Notes: generated by a model from the letters alone, not told the origin. Counted from the stretch's first letter, positions 36,087-44,628 are shown. The stretch: DNA of 64,000 nt from Pseudovibrio sp. M1P-2-3 (GCF_031501865.1 NZ_JARRCW010000001.1:877001-941000); one strand, 5' to 3'. Translations and numbers: made by a program.

Positions 36087-36107
36087 AGTACCGTACGGTA
36101 CGGTACT
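36087..36107. promoter_or_regulatory. Operator-like palindrome upstream of the tetR gene
   Basis: AGTACCGTACGGTACGGTACT is a near-perfect 21-bp palindrome built of TACCGTA/TACGGTA half-sites. It lies 13 bp in front of the preferred regulator start and in the regulator-lipase divergent region, the usual place for an autoregulatory TetR operator. The link to this regulator is inferred from position. Confidence 0.6.
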
Positions 36108-36349
36108 TGTAGCTCCCGCTGAGTTTTTGGTCAATAGAAATTATTCATTTTGCCTTGCAGTAAAAATTTGTGCTTTGCAATATATATTTAAATCTTTAAG
36201 TTTAAATATTATATTTTTCACAGTTTTAAAAGTAAAAGTTGCAAATATCTACTAGTAATATACCTAGTTTTAACTAGACAAAAATATTTGTTGTTTCCTT
36301 TGTGGACTTTTGTCTAATGGTCTCTTCCTTAATATAGTTTGGAGGGACT

Positions 36350-37882
36350 ATGCCTTTATTTGAATATAAAGATGAAGATGCTTTGGGGCTTGTAACCGAC
36401 GCAATGGATTTGATGCTCTACAGCTATCATGGACTGGATGATGCTTTAGGGGATGCCTATGAGGAAAATGGGATTTCTCTTGGCACGGTTTGGGGCGCCC
36501 TTTGGGGAACATCCGATGAAGCAGGCTTACTAAGCGGGGAGAGCGAAGAAGCTGCGTTGGAGAAAATCGAACAGAAAGGGTGGACGGTTTTAACAGCAGA
36601 GGACCTTGGCTATGAAGGGGCACGTGTTGACCATAATGGCACGTTCCAGGGAGAAACTTTCAAGTTCAAGGATGCTCAAGCCGATGTTCTGGCTCAATAT
36701 GATGAGAACGGAAACATCACTCAGATCGGTCTGGCTTTTCGTGGCACCACAGGAACTTTAGATAATATTGTTTCTGACTCCATTGGGGATGTCATCGATT
36801 ATCTGGAGTTCTTGAAGGACGAACCCCACTATGTTGAAGAGGCATTCGGAGAACTTCTCACTTCCTTGAAAGGGTTTATGCTTGATAACGGCCTGAGTGC
36901 CAGTGATCTTGTGGTAACGGGGCACTCTTTGGGTGGCGGTGCAGTGTTGAACATGGCCGAACAGAGCGATCAGTTTGATGATGGTTTCTTTGTTGATGCC
37001 AACTACATCAGCTTTGCAGGGCACTATACGCCGGAAGACGGTTCTTCTGTTCTTTCCAACGGGGCGGAGATATTTAGTCTGGATTTGGAGAATGATCCGG
37101 TTCCCTCAGCGATTTCCGAGGATGGGGTTGATATTACGGGGAACGACACAGACTATGAGTATGATACGAGCAACATTGTGTTGTTCAATGATCTCTATGA
37201 TACGCCCCTATATTGGGATGGTGGCAACCTGCTGAACTTGGCTACATGGTCCGCCCATTTGCCGTTTAGTTATTCGACTGTGTTTGAAGCGATCAGCGCC
37301 TCAGCGTTTTATGGGGAGATGGACAGGGATAGTGTTGTTATTGTCTCTGGCCTGTCCGATGAAAAACGCGGTGATACCTGGGTTGAGGATATCAGTATCC
37401 CATTTGACCATACCGGTCACTATGGTGATGACGCCTATATTCTGGGCTCTGAATATGATGATCTTCTGCGTGGAAATGATGGTGATGATGCTCTGGAAGG
37501 TTTTGCCGGAGATGATCACCTGAAAGGCGGAAAAGGGAAAGATCGACTGCTTGGCGGAGATGGGGATGACATTCTGCAAGGTGGAAATGGTAGAGACCAC
37601 CTCTACGACGGGGATGGTAGTGACTACTTGATTGGGGGGGACGGTGTTGACACCTTCTACTTCGGTGACGATGGGGATACCGATCGAATTGAAGATTTTG
37701 AGTACGGGGTCGATCTCATTGACCTGAGCGCTGCCGGTATAGCATCATTCGATGAGCTTGCGATTACTCAAGATAGTATCTGGGACCCAGTTATTATCAA
37801 GTATGGTGGCGACACCTTGAAAGTGGAAGGTGACTGGCTCATGAAAAGCGACTTTAGCGAGAGCGACTTTATTTTCGCTTAA
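36350..37882 (+). CDS. Secreted class-3 lipase with RTX calcium-binding repeats
   Basis: A 510-residue protein. The alpha/beta-hydrolase core has a lipase_3-type FRGTTGTLDN oxyanion region and the nucleophile elbow VVTGHSLGGGAV (Ser at about residue 193). Residues about 367-430 contain five or more GGxGxD-type nonapeptide repeats (GNDGDDALEG, GGDGDDILQG, GGNGRDHLY), and the C-terminus ends in SESDFIFA, in keeping with type I secretion. There is no N-terminal signal peptide. No type I ABC exporter genes are near, so export must rely on genes elsewhere. GGAGGG stands a few bases before the ATG. The divergent TetR gene may regulate it. Confidence 0.88.
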   Translation: MPLFEYKDEDALGLVTDAMDLMLYSYHGLDDALGDAYEENGISLGTVWGALWGTSDEAGLLSGESEEAALEKIEQKGWTVLTAEDLGYEGARVDHNGTFQGETFKFKDAQADVLAQYDENGNITQIGLAFRGTTGTLDNIVSDSIGDVIDYLEFLKDEPHYVEEAFGELLTSLKGFMLDNGLSASDLVVTGHSLGGGAVLNMAEQSDQFDDGFFVDANYISFAGHYTPEDGSSVLSNGAEIFSLDLENDPVPSAISEDGVDITGNDTDYEYDTSNIVLFNDLYDTPLYWDGGNLLNLATWSAHLPFSYSTVFEAISASAFYGEMDRDSVVIVSGLSDEKRGDTWVEDISIPFDHTGHYGDDAYILGSEYDDLLRGNDGDDALEGFAGDDHLKGGKGKDRLLGGDGDDILQGGNGRDHLYDGDGSDYLIGGDGVDTFYFGDDGDTDRIEDFEYGVDLIDLSAAGIASFDELAITQDSIWDPVIIKYGGDTLKVEGDWLMKSDFSESDFIFA

Positions 37883-37951
37883 AGCGTGTTCCGTTTGATT
37901 GAATTCAATCAAGCGATATGAACTCGCTCGAAAAGAAAGAAGTTAGAGCGC
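37881..37951. repeat. Dispersed repeat, family 2, copy 1
   Basis: About 70 bp beginning at the lipase stop codon (AAAGCGTGTTCCGTTTGATT onward). It includes the palindrome TTGATTGAATTCAATCAA and ends AGTTAGAGCG. It matches the reverse complement of 47161-47227 at most positions. Confidence 0.75.
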
Positions 37952-38004
37952 TAGGCGTGAATGAAAATGAATGCAACGTGCTTTAAGCTTTAAGTGGTGG
38001 CACA

Positions 38005-38040
38005 GGAAAGGGGCATAGTGTCCCTTTCCAATTTTTATAT
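38005..38040 (+). terminator. Intrinsic terminator after the lipase gene
   Basis: GGAAAGGG at 38005-38012 pairs with CCCTTTCC at 38022-38029, followed by AATTTTTATAT. It ends the rightward lipase transcript before the convergent pdxJ. Confidence 0.75.
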
Positions 38041-38063
38041 CCCAGTAACTGGTCGGTTTTTCG

Positions 38064-38813
38064 TCACAGCTCACCAAGAGCTTGCCGGTAACGCTGCACA
38101 CTTTGGGTGAAGCCATAGACAAGCGCATCTGCCGTAAAGCCGTGGCCTATGGAAACCTCGGTGATGTAGGGAGCTCGAACGATAAGTGCTGGAATGTTAC
38201 TGACTGTCAAATCATGGCCGGCATTGACTTCAAGACCTGCCGCCTTTGCTGCTTCTGCAGTAAGTACAACCAAATCCAGTTCATCGAGCTCTTTTTGCTT
38301 GTCATCGAAGCATGCGCCGTATGGACCTGTGTAGATCTCAATGCGGTCGGCTCCGGTCTTTGCAGCAAGACCAGCTTGCTCGGGCGAGGGGTCTACAAAC
38401 AAAGAGGTGCGGACACCCCAGTCCTTTGCTGTTTTAACAATATCGGACAAAAGGCTGGCATGTTCAGTAAAGTCCCAGCCGTGATCTGATGTGGACTGTT
38501 CCGGGTCATCCGGCACGAATAGCACTTGTGCAGGGCGTGTTTTTTCCACCAGATCCAGAAAATCCCGCGTGGGGTAGCCCTCAAGGCAGAGCTCTTTGCC
38601 CGGATGCTGGTTTTTTATGAGAGTGGCCAGATCAAAAACATCAGTTTTACGAATGTGCCTTTCGTCGGGGCGTGGATGGATTGTAATTCCTTTCGCCCCC
38701 GCTTGCATAGCAATGCTTGCAAGTTCGGTTACGCTGGGCCAAGGCAAATCGCGACGGTTGCGTAGCATGGCAACGGCATTCACGTTTACTGAAAGGCGGC
38801 TGGTTGTTGTCAT
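38064..38813 (-). CDS. pdxJ: Pyridoxine 5'-phosphate synthase
   Basis: A 249-residue TIM-barrel enzyme that condenses 1-deoxyxylulose 5-phosphate and 3-amino-2-oxopropyl phosphate to pyridoxine 5'-phosphate. The N-terminal LSVNVNAVAMLRNRR, GAKGITIHPRPDERHI (phosphate and substrate residues) and the C-terminal EVSIGHGFTADALVYG are diagnostic. It follows the terminator of ilvIH on the same strand, so it has its own promoter. PLP is the cofactor of many amino-acid enzymes, but no coupling is visible. Confidence 0.95.
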   Translation of the reverse strand: MTTTSRLSVNVNAVAMLRNRRDLPWPSVTELASIAMQAGAKGITIHPRPDERHIRKTDVFDLATLIKNQHPGKELCLEGYPTRDFLDLVEKTRPAQVLFVPDDPEQSTSDHGWDFTEHASLLSDIVKTAKDWGVRTSLFVDPSPEQAGLAAKTGADRIEIYTGPYGACFDDKQKELDELDLVVLTAEAAKAAGLEVNAGHDLTVSNIPALIVRAPYITEVSIGHGFTADALVYGFTQSVQRYRQALGEL

Positions 38814-38834
38814 TTATAATCCTTAGAAGACGGA

Positions 38835-38867
38835 AACAGCGGCTCCTTTAAAAAGAGAGCCGCTGTT
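38835..38867 (-). terminator. Hairpin terminator between ilvH and pdxJ
   Basis: AACAGCGGCTC at 38835-38845 pairs exactly with GAGCCGCTGTT at 38857-38867. It lies 59 nt beyond the ilvH stop and probably ends the leftward ilvIH transcript. Confidence 0.7.
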
Positions 38868-38925
38868 ATAAATTAAAGCAGAATATAGATAAAGCCGAGA
38901 GTGTTTCGACCGTTCATTTTATTTT

Positions 38926-39498
38926 TTACAGTCCTTGGGGGCCGCGATTGAGAGCTGCGACACCGGTTCTGGAAACTTCAACCACTCCCAGCGGGTGCAT
39001 GATTTCTATAAACTGTTCGATTTTGTTGGAACGCCCCGTGATTTCAAAGACGAAGTGATCAGTTGTTGCGTCGATCACGGTAGCTTTGAAGGCTTCACCT
39101 AACCGCAGTGCTTCCAGTCGCTTTTCGCCTGCACCCTTCACCTTAACAAGCGCCAACTCGCGCTCTAGGGGCTTGTCCTGTTTGAAACGCCTTGCGGCGA
39201 CAGTCAGGTCGCGCACTCTGTGAACAGGCACCAGCCGGTCAAGCTGGTGGCGAATTTGTTCAATGGTTTGCGGCGTACCCGTTGTGATTATGGTAATGCG
39301 AGAGAGGTGCCTTTCCTGCTCGATCTCCGAAACACTCAGGGCCTCAATGTTGTATCCACGGCCAGAAAATAGGCCAATAACACGGGCTAGGACACCGGGT
39401 TCGTTGTCGACGACCACTGATAGGGTGTGCGTTTCTTCCTTTTCGCTTACCTCGGCCAAGAAGTAGGCGGATAGGGCATCAACGTTTTGTGCGTTCAT
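38926..39498 (-). CDS. ilvH: Acetolactate synthase small (regulatory) subunit
   Basis: A 190-residue regulatory subunit. The ACT domain at residues about 20-95 begins THTLSVVVDNEPGVLARVIGLFSGRGYNIEAL, and the C-terminal ALSS-type domain contains ALVKVKGAGEKRLEAL and FEITGRSNKIEQFIEIM. It binds valine and activates or inhibits the catalytic subunit. It starts 19 nt after ilvI in the same operon, under the attenuator upstream of ilvI. Confidence 0.95.
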   Translation of the reverse strand: MNAQNVDALSAYFLAEVSEKEETHTLSVVVDNEPGVLARVIGLFSGRGYNIEALSVSEIEQERHLSRITIITTGTPQTIEQIRHQLDRLVPVHRVRDLTVAARRFKQDKPLERELALVKVKGAGEKRLEALRLGEAFKATVIDATTDHFVFEITGRSNKIEQFIEIMHPLGVVEVSRTGVAALNRGPQGL

Positions 39499-39517
39499 AA
39501 TTTAAACCTCCCATCGC

Positions 39518-41287
39518 TTACACAAGCGCTTTACCTTCTTTGCCGATAGCGTTGGCAACAGCTTCATCAGTTGCTTCATCAGGAAGCAGCATTTCATTAT
39601 GTGCTTTACCCGATGGAATCATTGGAAAGCAATTGGCAAGTTGAGCGACACAGCAATCGAACAGGACCGGTCCCGGTGTTTCGATCATTTCCTGAATTGC
39701 GTGATCCAGTTCATGAGGCTTTGTCACCCGAATGCCTTTTGCGCCATAGGCCTCTGCCAGTTTGACAAAGTCGGGCAGGCTGTCGGTGTAAGAATGGGAA
39801 AGCCGGTTGCCATGCAGCAACTGCTGCCACTGCCGAACCATACCCATGTAACTATTGTTCAAAATAAAAGTTTTGGGAGCTAAGCCATGCTGGACTGCGG
39901 TCGACATTTCCTGAATATTCATCAAGATCGAAGCATCTCCGGCAACGTTAATGCATAAGGAATCCGGGTTTGCCACTTGCGCGCCGATTGCCGCAGGTAG
40001 TCCGTAACCCATTGTCCCGAAGCCTCCAGATGTCAAGAAGCGGTTCGGCTCTTCAAAGCCTAGGAACTGGGCGGCCCACATCTGGTGTTGGCCTACCTCG
40101 GTTGAGATGTAGTAGTCCTTGCCTTTAAGTGCTTCACTAAGACGCTGCAAGGCGAACTGGGGCATGATAACCGATGAATTTTCCTTGTAGGCCAAGCAAT
40201 TGCGCGCGCGCCACTGGTTAACCTGAGCCTTCCACTCCTGAACCTCTTTACGCATCTTCATGTTAGAGGAGCGCCAGACACGGATCATGTCTTCCAGCAC
40301 ATACCCAATATCGCCAACAATCGGGATGTCCACATGGACAACCTTGTTGATGGAGGAGGGGTCTATATCAATATGTACTTTTTTGGAGTCTGGCGAGAAA
40401 GCATCCAAACGGCCAGTGATGCGGTCATCAAACCGCGCCCCAATGCAGATCATAACGTCGCAATCGTGCATTGCCATGTTGGCTTCATAGGTGCCGTGCA
40501 TTCCCAACATGCCGAGCCATTCAGGGCCGGATGCGGGATAGGCGCCCAGACCCATCAAGGTGGATGTCACAGGAACACCGGTCATTCGTACCAGTTCCCT
40601 CAGGAGCTGGCTGGCAGCCGGGCCGGAGTTGATGACGCCGCCACCTGTATAAAATACGGGCTTGCGTGCAGTGGAGAGCAATTGGACTGCTGCGCGTATG
40701 GCGTTCAAGTCGCCTTTCATAGGCGGGTGATAGCTTAGGTGCTGGGACGGGTTAGGTTTGCGGCTTTCATATTTGCCTGTTGCGAACTGAACATCCTTTG
40801 GAACGTCTACAACAACAGGGCCTGGGCGACCACTGGTTGCCACGTAAAAAGCTTCATGAAGAATGCGAGGCAGGTCTTCGATACGTTTAACCAGCCAGTT
40901 GTGCTTGGTACAAGGGCGCGTGATCCCCACTGTGTCACACTCTTGGAAGGCATCCGTACCAATCAAATTGGTTGGAACCTGACCTGTTATGCAGACAAGA
41001 GGAATGGAATCGAGCATGGCATCAGTCAGCGCGGTAACCATATTAGTAGCGCCCGGACCTGAAGTCACAAGGGCGACACCTGCTTTTCCGGTACTGCGTG
41101 CATACCCTTCGGCGGCATGTCCTGCCCCTTGTTCATGGCGAACGAGGATGTGTTCAATATCATCCTGCTGGATCAGCTCATCATAAATTGGCAGCACCGC
41201 ACCACCTGGATAGCCAAATACATGCTTAACGCCCTGATCCCGAAAGGCTTGGAGAACCATTTCCGCGCCTGTCATCTCCCGTTCCAT
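39518..41287 (-). CDS. ilvI: Acetolactate synthase large (catalytic) subunit
   Basis: A 589-residue thiamine-diphosphate enzyme that makes 2-acetolactate and 2-aceto-2-hydroxybutyrate, the first common step of branched-chain synthesis. The catalytic glutamate is in LVRHEQGAGHAAEGYAR, the FAD-associated domain lies in the middle, and the ThDP/Mg motif is GDASILMNIQEM through NNSYMGMVRQWQ. ATG at 41287 follows AAGGA seven bases upstream. The gene is preceded by a transcription attenuator with a Val/Leu/Ile-rich leader peptide. The order is leader-ilvI-ilvH. Confidence 0.96.
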   Translation of the reverse strand: MEREMTGAEMVLQAFRDQGVKHVFGYPGGAVLPIYDELIQQDDIEHILVRHEQGAGHAAEGYARSTGKAGVALVTSGPGATNMVTALTDAMLDSIPLVCITGQVPTNLIGTDAFQECDTVGITRPCTKHNWLVKRIEDLPRILHEAFYVATSGRPGPVVVDVPKDVQFATGKYESRKPNPSQHLSYHPPMKGDLNAIRAAVQLLSTARKPVFYTGGGVINSGPAASQLLRELVRMTGVPVTSTLMGLGAYPASGPEWLGMLGMHGTYEANMAMHDCDVMICIGARFDDRITGRLDAFSPDSKKVHIDIDPSSINKVVHVDIPIVGDIGYVLEDMIRVWRSSNMKMRKEVQEWKAQVNQWRARNCLAYKENSSVIMPQFALQRLSEALKGKDYYISTEVGQHQMWAAQFLGFEEPNRFLTSGGFGTMGYGLPAAIGAQVANPDSLCINVAGDASILMNIQEMSTAVQHGLAPKTFILNNSYMGMVRQWQQLLHGNRLSHSYTDSLPDFVKLAEAYGAKGIRVTKPHELDHAIQEMIETPGPVLFDCCVAQLANCFPMIPSGKAHNEMLLPDEATDEAVANAIGKEGKALV

Positions 41288-41345
41288 ATTTCAGTCCTTG
41301 TCCTGTATTCGCCCGAAAAGGCTGCTCATCGACATTCATTCGGCC

Positions 41346-41374
41346 AATAAAAAAGGAGCCCTCTAGGCTCCTTT
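41346..41374 (-). terminator. Attenuator terminator in the ilvIH leader
   Basis: On the leftward RNA, AAAGGAGCC and GGCTCCTTT pair around a short loop and are followed by a U-run (TTTTTATT). The hairpin lies between the leader peptide and ilvI, 59 nt before the ilvI start, the normal place for an attenuator. Just upstream, GCGCGTC (inside the leader gene) can pair with GACGCGC, and within that GAGTGG with CCACTC, giving the pause hairpin that overlaps the leader stop codon. Confidence 0.85.
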
Positions 41375-41398
41375 GCGCGTCAAACCGTTCCGAGTGGC

Positions 41399-41455
41399 CT
41401 ATTCCACTCCGGCGACGCGCATTCCCACCACGATAAGAAGTACAGATTTTTTCAT
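41399..41455 (-). CDS. ilvL: ilvIH attenuator leader peptide
   Basis: An 18-residue peptide MKKSVLLIVVGMRVAGVE. Six consecutive codons are for Val, Leu, Leu, Ile, Val and Val, so ribosome stalling should report charging of the three branched-chain tRNAs. The gene is followed by nested complementary segments (pause stem) and a U-tailed terminator (41346-41374). Upstream, GTGAAGC/GCTTCAC at 41466-41486 forms a further hairpin close to the leader start. Confidence 0.85.
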   Translation of the reverse strand: MKKSVLLIVVGMRVAGVE

Positions 41456-41486
41456 CTAATATCTCGTGAAGCTCAAAAAGCTTCAC

Positions 41487-41885
41487 TCTCCTTTAATCAC
41501 AGTTTTCACGCGCCAGATCATGCCGGATTGGCAACTTGGCAGTTTGATTCTGGGGGAAATTAATCAGTAAGGGGGAAAGAGGTCAACCCCCTTGTCGATT
41601 ATTACCTATAATATTTACCTAAAGAACTAATATTACGTAATTTTAATAGTTGCGTTCACTTTGTTCTTTTGTGAGGTTTTGGGAAGTTTTCGCGTAGCAG
41701 TGGGAGAGGGCGTATATGGATGATTTTAACACGCCAAAATTGTGATAATCCTTCTCTATCTCTTTATGGGATATGTTTTAGACACCATGATTTTTCTTTT
41801 CCCCAGAGCAATTGAAAATAATTCGAAACGGCACTTGCCAACTGCGCCGAGCGTGGATATACAGCCGCCATCGCTTCGGCGCTGA
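41487..41885. other. Promoter region of ilvIH and of the tRNA-Lys genes
   Basis: About 400 bp of AT-rich spacer. The leftward side must hold the ilv leader promoter and the rightward side that of the tRNA pair. I did not find a convincing -35/-10 pair by eye, nor any open frame worth listing. Confidence 0.35.
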
Positions 41886-41961
41886 GGGTGTATAGCTCAG
41901 TTGGTAGAGCAGCTGACTCTTAATCAGCCGGTCCTGGGTTCGAATCCCTGTGCACCCACCA
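41886..41961 (+). tRNA. tRNA-Lys (anticodon CUU)
   Basis: A 76-nt cloverleaf. The acceptor strands GGGTGTA and TGCACCC pair, the D arm is AGCTCAGTTGGTAGAGCA, the anticodon stem-loop GCTGACTCTTAATCAGC reads CTT, the T loop is GGTTCGAATCC, and CCA is encoded. It reads AAG lysine codons. Confidence 0.97.
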
Positions 41962-42012
41962 TTTGGTAGGTGAGGATTGTTGAAGTGATAAGCACCTCTT
42001 TTGTGAGGATGT

Positions 42013-42088
42013 GAGCCCGTAGCTCAGCTGGTAGAGCAACTGACTTTTAATCAGTAGGTCCACGGTTCGAACCCGTGCGGGCTCACCA
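42013..42088 (+). tRNA. tRNA-Lys (anticodon UUU)
   Basis: A 76-nt cloverleaf. The acceptor strands GAGCCCG and CGGGCTC pair, the anticodon loop GACTTTTAATC reads TTT, the T loop is GGTTCGAACCC, and CCA is encoded. It reads AAA and AAG. It lies 51 nt after the CUU isoacceptor and is probably cotranscribed with it. Its U34 is modified in most bacteria. Confidence 0.97.
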
Positions 42089-42110
42089 TTGTTTTTCAAT
42101 GGTGATTTTA
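42084..42110 (+). terminator. Terminator of the tRNA-Lys pair
   Basis: CACCATTG, overlapping the tRNA CCA end, pairs with CAATGGTG at 42097-42104 and is followed by ATTTTATAA. The stem uses the tRNA's own 3' end, so folding of terminator and tRNA acceptor are mutually exclusive. Confidence 0.65.
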
Positions 42111-42267
42111 TAATCCAAGATCGTCTTTCCCAACTCTTTGAATATAATTAAAACCGGATCTGATGCTTAGGCATTGGTATGCGTTTTGAATTTGTACACG
42201 TTGTTACCTCTTCTTTTCAGATACGGAAAAGGGGGAGCTTGGTTGTGTCCCCCCTTTTGAGTGTTGG

Positions 42268-43074
42268 TTAGCTGCTACGGCTTTTTTCTTGATTGATCAT
42301 ATACTCAGAGAGGACGTCCTTTGTTTTTTCCGGGAGGTCGTGTCCCCAGCCTGCCTCTAAGCTATGGTCTACTGAAACACGATCATCAAAGACAAAGCAC
42401 TCGCCTTTCCATAGACTCTCGTTCTCTGGTATTTTCTCTAGGTAGTTTAGAATTCCGCCTTGTAGGTGGTAAACTTCTTCATAGCCTTCTTCCAGCATCA
42501 AGGCTGAAGCTTTTTCGCAGCGAATGCCCCCAGTGCAGAACATAGCTATTTTCTTAGATTTGTTGGGTCCGTTTACTTCTTTTGAGTTTTTGACCCATTC
42601 AGGAAACTGTTGGAAGTTCTGGGTGTCCGGATCAACGGCTCCCTTGAACGTCCCGAGAATAGTTTCATAGTCATTGCGTGTATCAATGACCACGGTGTCG
42701 GGATCGCTGATGAGTTTGTTCCACTCCTCAGGAGGGACGTAGGTTCCCACTTTACTATTGGGATCAATGCCGTCCACTCCCATGCGAACGATTTCAACTT
42801 TTAGGCGCACTCTCATGCGGCGAAATGGAATGCGCTTCGCCCAAGATTCCTTATGGGAGAGGTCGCTAAGGCGTGGATCACTTTGTAAGTGTGCTAGAAG
42901 TTTTTTAACGGCCTCCTCCTCGCCGGAAACGGTGCCGTTTATGCCTTCTTTCGCAAGAAGGATACTCCCCCGTATGCCGAGTTCTTCACAGAACGCGTGG
43001 AGGGGGGCTTTCATGTTTTCAAAGTCTTTAAGCTCTACAAATTTGTAGAGCGCAGCTACAAGATAAGATGTCAT
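42268..43074 (-). CDS. trhO: tRNA U34 hydroxylase TrhO (rhodanese family, UPF0176)
   Basis: A 268-residue protein. An N-terminal acylphosphatase-like domain (about 1-95, with [19 protein letters not shown]) is followed by a rhodanese domain with the active cysteine in [14 protein letters not shown] (about residue 180) and [12 protein letters not shown]. TrhO hydroxylates uridine 34 of several tRNAs, the first step to cmo5U/mo5U. It lies next to, and opposite in direction from, two tRNA-Lys genes, whose U34 carries other modifications, so the adjacency need not be functional. Its ATG at 43074 overlaps no neighbour. Confidence 0.92.
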   Translation of the reverse strand: MTSYLVAALYKFVELKDFENMKAPLHAFCEELGIRGSILLAKEGINGTVSGEEEAVKKLLAHLQSDPRLSDLSHKESWAKRIPFRRMRVRLKVEIVRMGVDGIDPNSKVGTYVPPEEWNKLISDPDTVVIDTRNDYETILGTFKGAVDPDTQNFQQFPEWVKNSKEVNGPNKSKKIAMFCTGGIRCEKASALMLEEGYEEVYHLQGGILNYLEKIPENESLWKGECFVFDDRVSVDHSLEAGWGHDLPEKTKDVLSEYMINQEKSRSS

Positions 43075-43161
43075 CAGATTTCATATGGGGGTTATGGGTG
43101 TGTCTTGCTCTGGAATATAGGGGGATTGAACTTGATATTCCAGTAATTCAGGATGGAAAGA

Positions 43162-43200
43162 CAAAAACAAACCCTCTTCGGGTGGGCCGAAGAGGGTTTG
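43162..43200 (-). terminator. Strong terminator of the reb locus
   Basis: CAAACCCTCTTCGG at 43168-43181 pairs exactly with CCGAAGAGGGTTTG at 43187-43200 (14 bp, 5-nt loop), and on the leftward RNA it is followed by TTTTTGT. It lies 20 nt after the last RebB gene and ends the leftward reb transcription. Confidence 0.92.
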
Positions 43201-43220
43201 CGGGTCGTGGGGTGGAAGTG

Positions 43221-43550
43221 TTATCTGCCGCCGCCGAATGAATTTAGCACTGTCAACAAAGTGGACAGATTATCAGCAGTTCCGCTTTGGGCGACTTTTT
43301 CAGTTGCTCCAGCCCCTGCCATGGTGTCCATGGAGTAGATCTGCATAACGCCCTGGTTTGTAGCTGCTTGAGCTAGAGTGTTTTGCTGTTGGGATGCGGA
43401 GACGGCGTTCTCAAAAAGAATGCCGGTTGAGTGGGCCATGCTTTGGAAAATACTTCCCATAGCCATGGCGGGAGCTTCGCCAACCACTTTAACATTTGAC
43501 TGGGTGACTGCATCCGTGATCATCGGGTTGACGGTTGTCGGATCTGGCAT
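43221..43550 (-). CDS. rebB: RebB-family R-body protein
   Basis: A 109-residue RebB-family (killing trait, PF11747) protein. The diagnostic segment is ITDAVTQSNVKVVGEAPAMAM, then GSIFQSMAHSTGILFENAV and SASQQQNTL. RebB-type proteins polymerise into R-bodies, coiled protein ribbons in the cytoplasm that unroll like a spring and in Caedibacter give the killer phenotype. The C-terminal half (NQGVMQIYSMDTMAGAGATEKV, LSTLLTVLNSFGGG) is shared with the next gene. GGAGA stands before the ATG. It is the last gene of the locus. Confidence 0.92.
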   Translation of the reverse strand: MPDPTTVNPMITDAVTQSNVKVVGEAPAMAMGSIFQSMAHSTGILFENAVSASQQQNTLAQAATNQGVMQIYSMDTMAGAGATEKVAQSGTADNLSTLLTVLNSFGGGR

Positions 43551-43682
43551 GGTTTTCTCCGTAGTTTCGGGTGGGTGATGGGTTTAGGTGGTTAAAGGGG
43601 TGGTGCACCCAAGATGGAAGCCTGCCCTTTGAGTAATTTTTATAATGAAAGTGACTAGTAATGCTGAGAGATACAGCTACGC

Positions 43683-44003
43683 TTAGGTGAATGAATTCAA
43701 TACAGTAAGAAGGGTAGCCAAGTTATCTGACTCGCCACTCTGGCCAACTTTTTCGGTCGCACCAGCGCCCGCCATTGTGTCCATTGAATAAATCTGCATG
43801 ACACCTTGATTAGTGGCGGCTTGCGATAGGGTTGTTTGCTGCTGGGCAGCTGAAACAGCATTTTCAAACAAAATTCCGGTTGAGTGTGCCATGCTTTGGT
43901 AAATACTACCCATGGCCATAGCTGGTGCTTCCCCGACGACTTTCACGTTGGCTTGCGTTACGGCGTCAGTAATCATTGGGCTGACGGTTGTAGGATCCGG
44001 CAT
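43683..44003 (-). CDS. rebB: RebB-family R-body protein
   Basis: A 106-residue protein almost identical to the 43221-43550 product over ITDAVTQANVKVVGEAPAMAM and the Tyr/Met/Gly-rich C-terminus, differing mainly at the tail, so the two genes are a tandem duplication. GGAGG precedes the ATG. Two near-identical subunits could co-assemble into one ribbon; that is inference. The 132-bp spacer to the next RebB gene has no clear terminator. Confidence 0.92.
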   Translation of the reverse strand: MPDPTTVSPMITDAVTQANVKVVGEAPAMAMGSIYQSMAHSTGILFENAVSAAQQQTTLSQAATNQGVMQIYSMDTMAGAGATEKVGQSGESDNLATLLTVLNSFT

Positions 44004-44088
44004 TTTAAACCTCCAATAAAGCTACCTGTCATTAGGTGTTTACAGTGTTAATGACGAAAATTTATATCAGTTGTGAAGTTGTTATTAG

Positions 44089-44628
44089 CTATTTGTTCTC
44101 TTTATTTTCAATTATACTTTTTAATTGAGAAGTAAGTGGTGCAAGGCTGCTGTTTATAACTGAGTTTACTTCTGATTGAATAACTTTGCGGAGTGCGTCG
44201 GCTACTTGCTGTGGTGTCACGCTGCCCGAATAGGTTGGACTATTCGGGGGGTGTTGAGCTGCATTTGCTTGCGTAGCTTGGGTGTTGGTTTGAGGTGGAT
44301 TGCTGAAACCAGACAGGGATGAGGTGAGGGTGCTGACCTCTCGCTGGACATCCGCAGATATTTGTTTAACGCTCTGCTCAACCTTGGTCATAGTTTGATG
44401 GGCGGCCTGCGCAACTTCCGTACTGGCTTTGTCTAAGTCGCTTTGCTGCTGTTTTATCTCTGCAATGACCTTTTTGAAATCTGGTATCTGTTGCTTGAGA
44501 TTCAAAAACTCCTGTGTTGTCTCGTCGATTTGCTTTTGGGCGGCTTGTGCTGTTTTTTGAAGGGCGGCCGCCGCTTGGTTTCTATCGACGTCCTCTGCAG
44601 TTGCTGGTTGGTCTCCCTTTGCATTCAT
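44089..44628 (-). CDS. Coiled-coil protein of the reb locus
   Basis: A 179-residue protein of unknown function. Residues about 20-110 are heptad-rich helix (ALQKTAQAAQKQIDETTQEF, IKQQQSDLDKASTEVAQAA, VKQISADVQREVS), followed by an Asn/Gln/Pro/Thr-rich linker and a C-terminal amphipathic helix (VADALRKVIQSEVNSVIN). There are no cysteines, signal peptide or transmembrane helix. GGAGAG lies just before the ATG, and the start overlaps the previous gene by 47 bp. Its position between structural RebB genes suggests an assembly or anchoring role for the R-body; this is inference. Confidence 0.75.
   Translation of the reverse strand: MNAKGDQPATAEDVDRNQAAAALQKTAQAAQKQIDETTQEFLNLKQQIPDFKKVIAEIKQQQSDLDKASTEVAQAAHQTMTKVEQSVKQISADVQREVSTLTSSLSGFSNPPQTNTQATQANAAQHPPNSPTYSGSVTPQQVADALRKVIQSEVNSVINSSLAPLTSQLKSIIENKENK

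Noticed and set aside
41886-42088. tRNA-Lys pair as an integration site of a genomic island covering trhO and the reb locus
   Set aside because: No integrase gene and no repeated tRNA 3' end was found downstream within the window.
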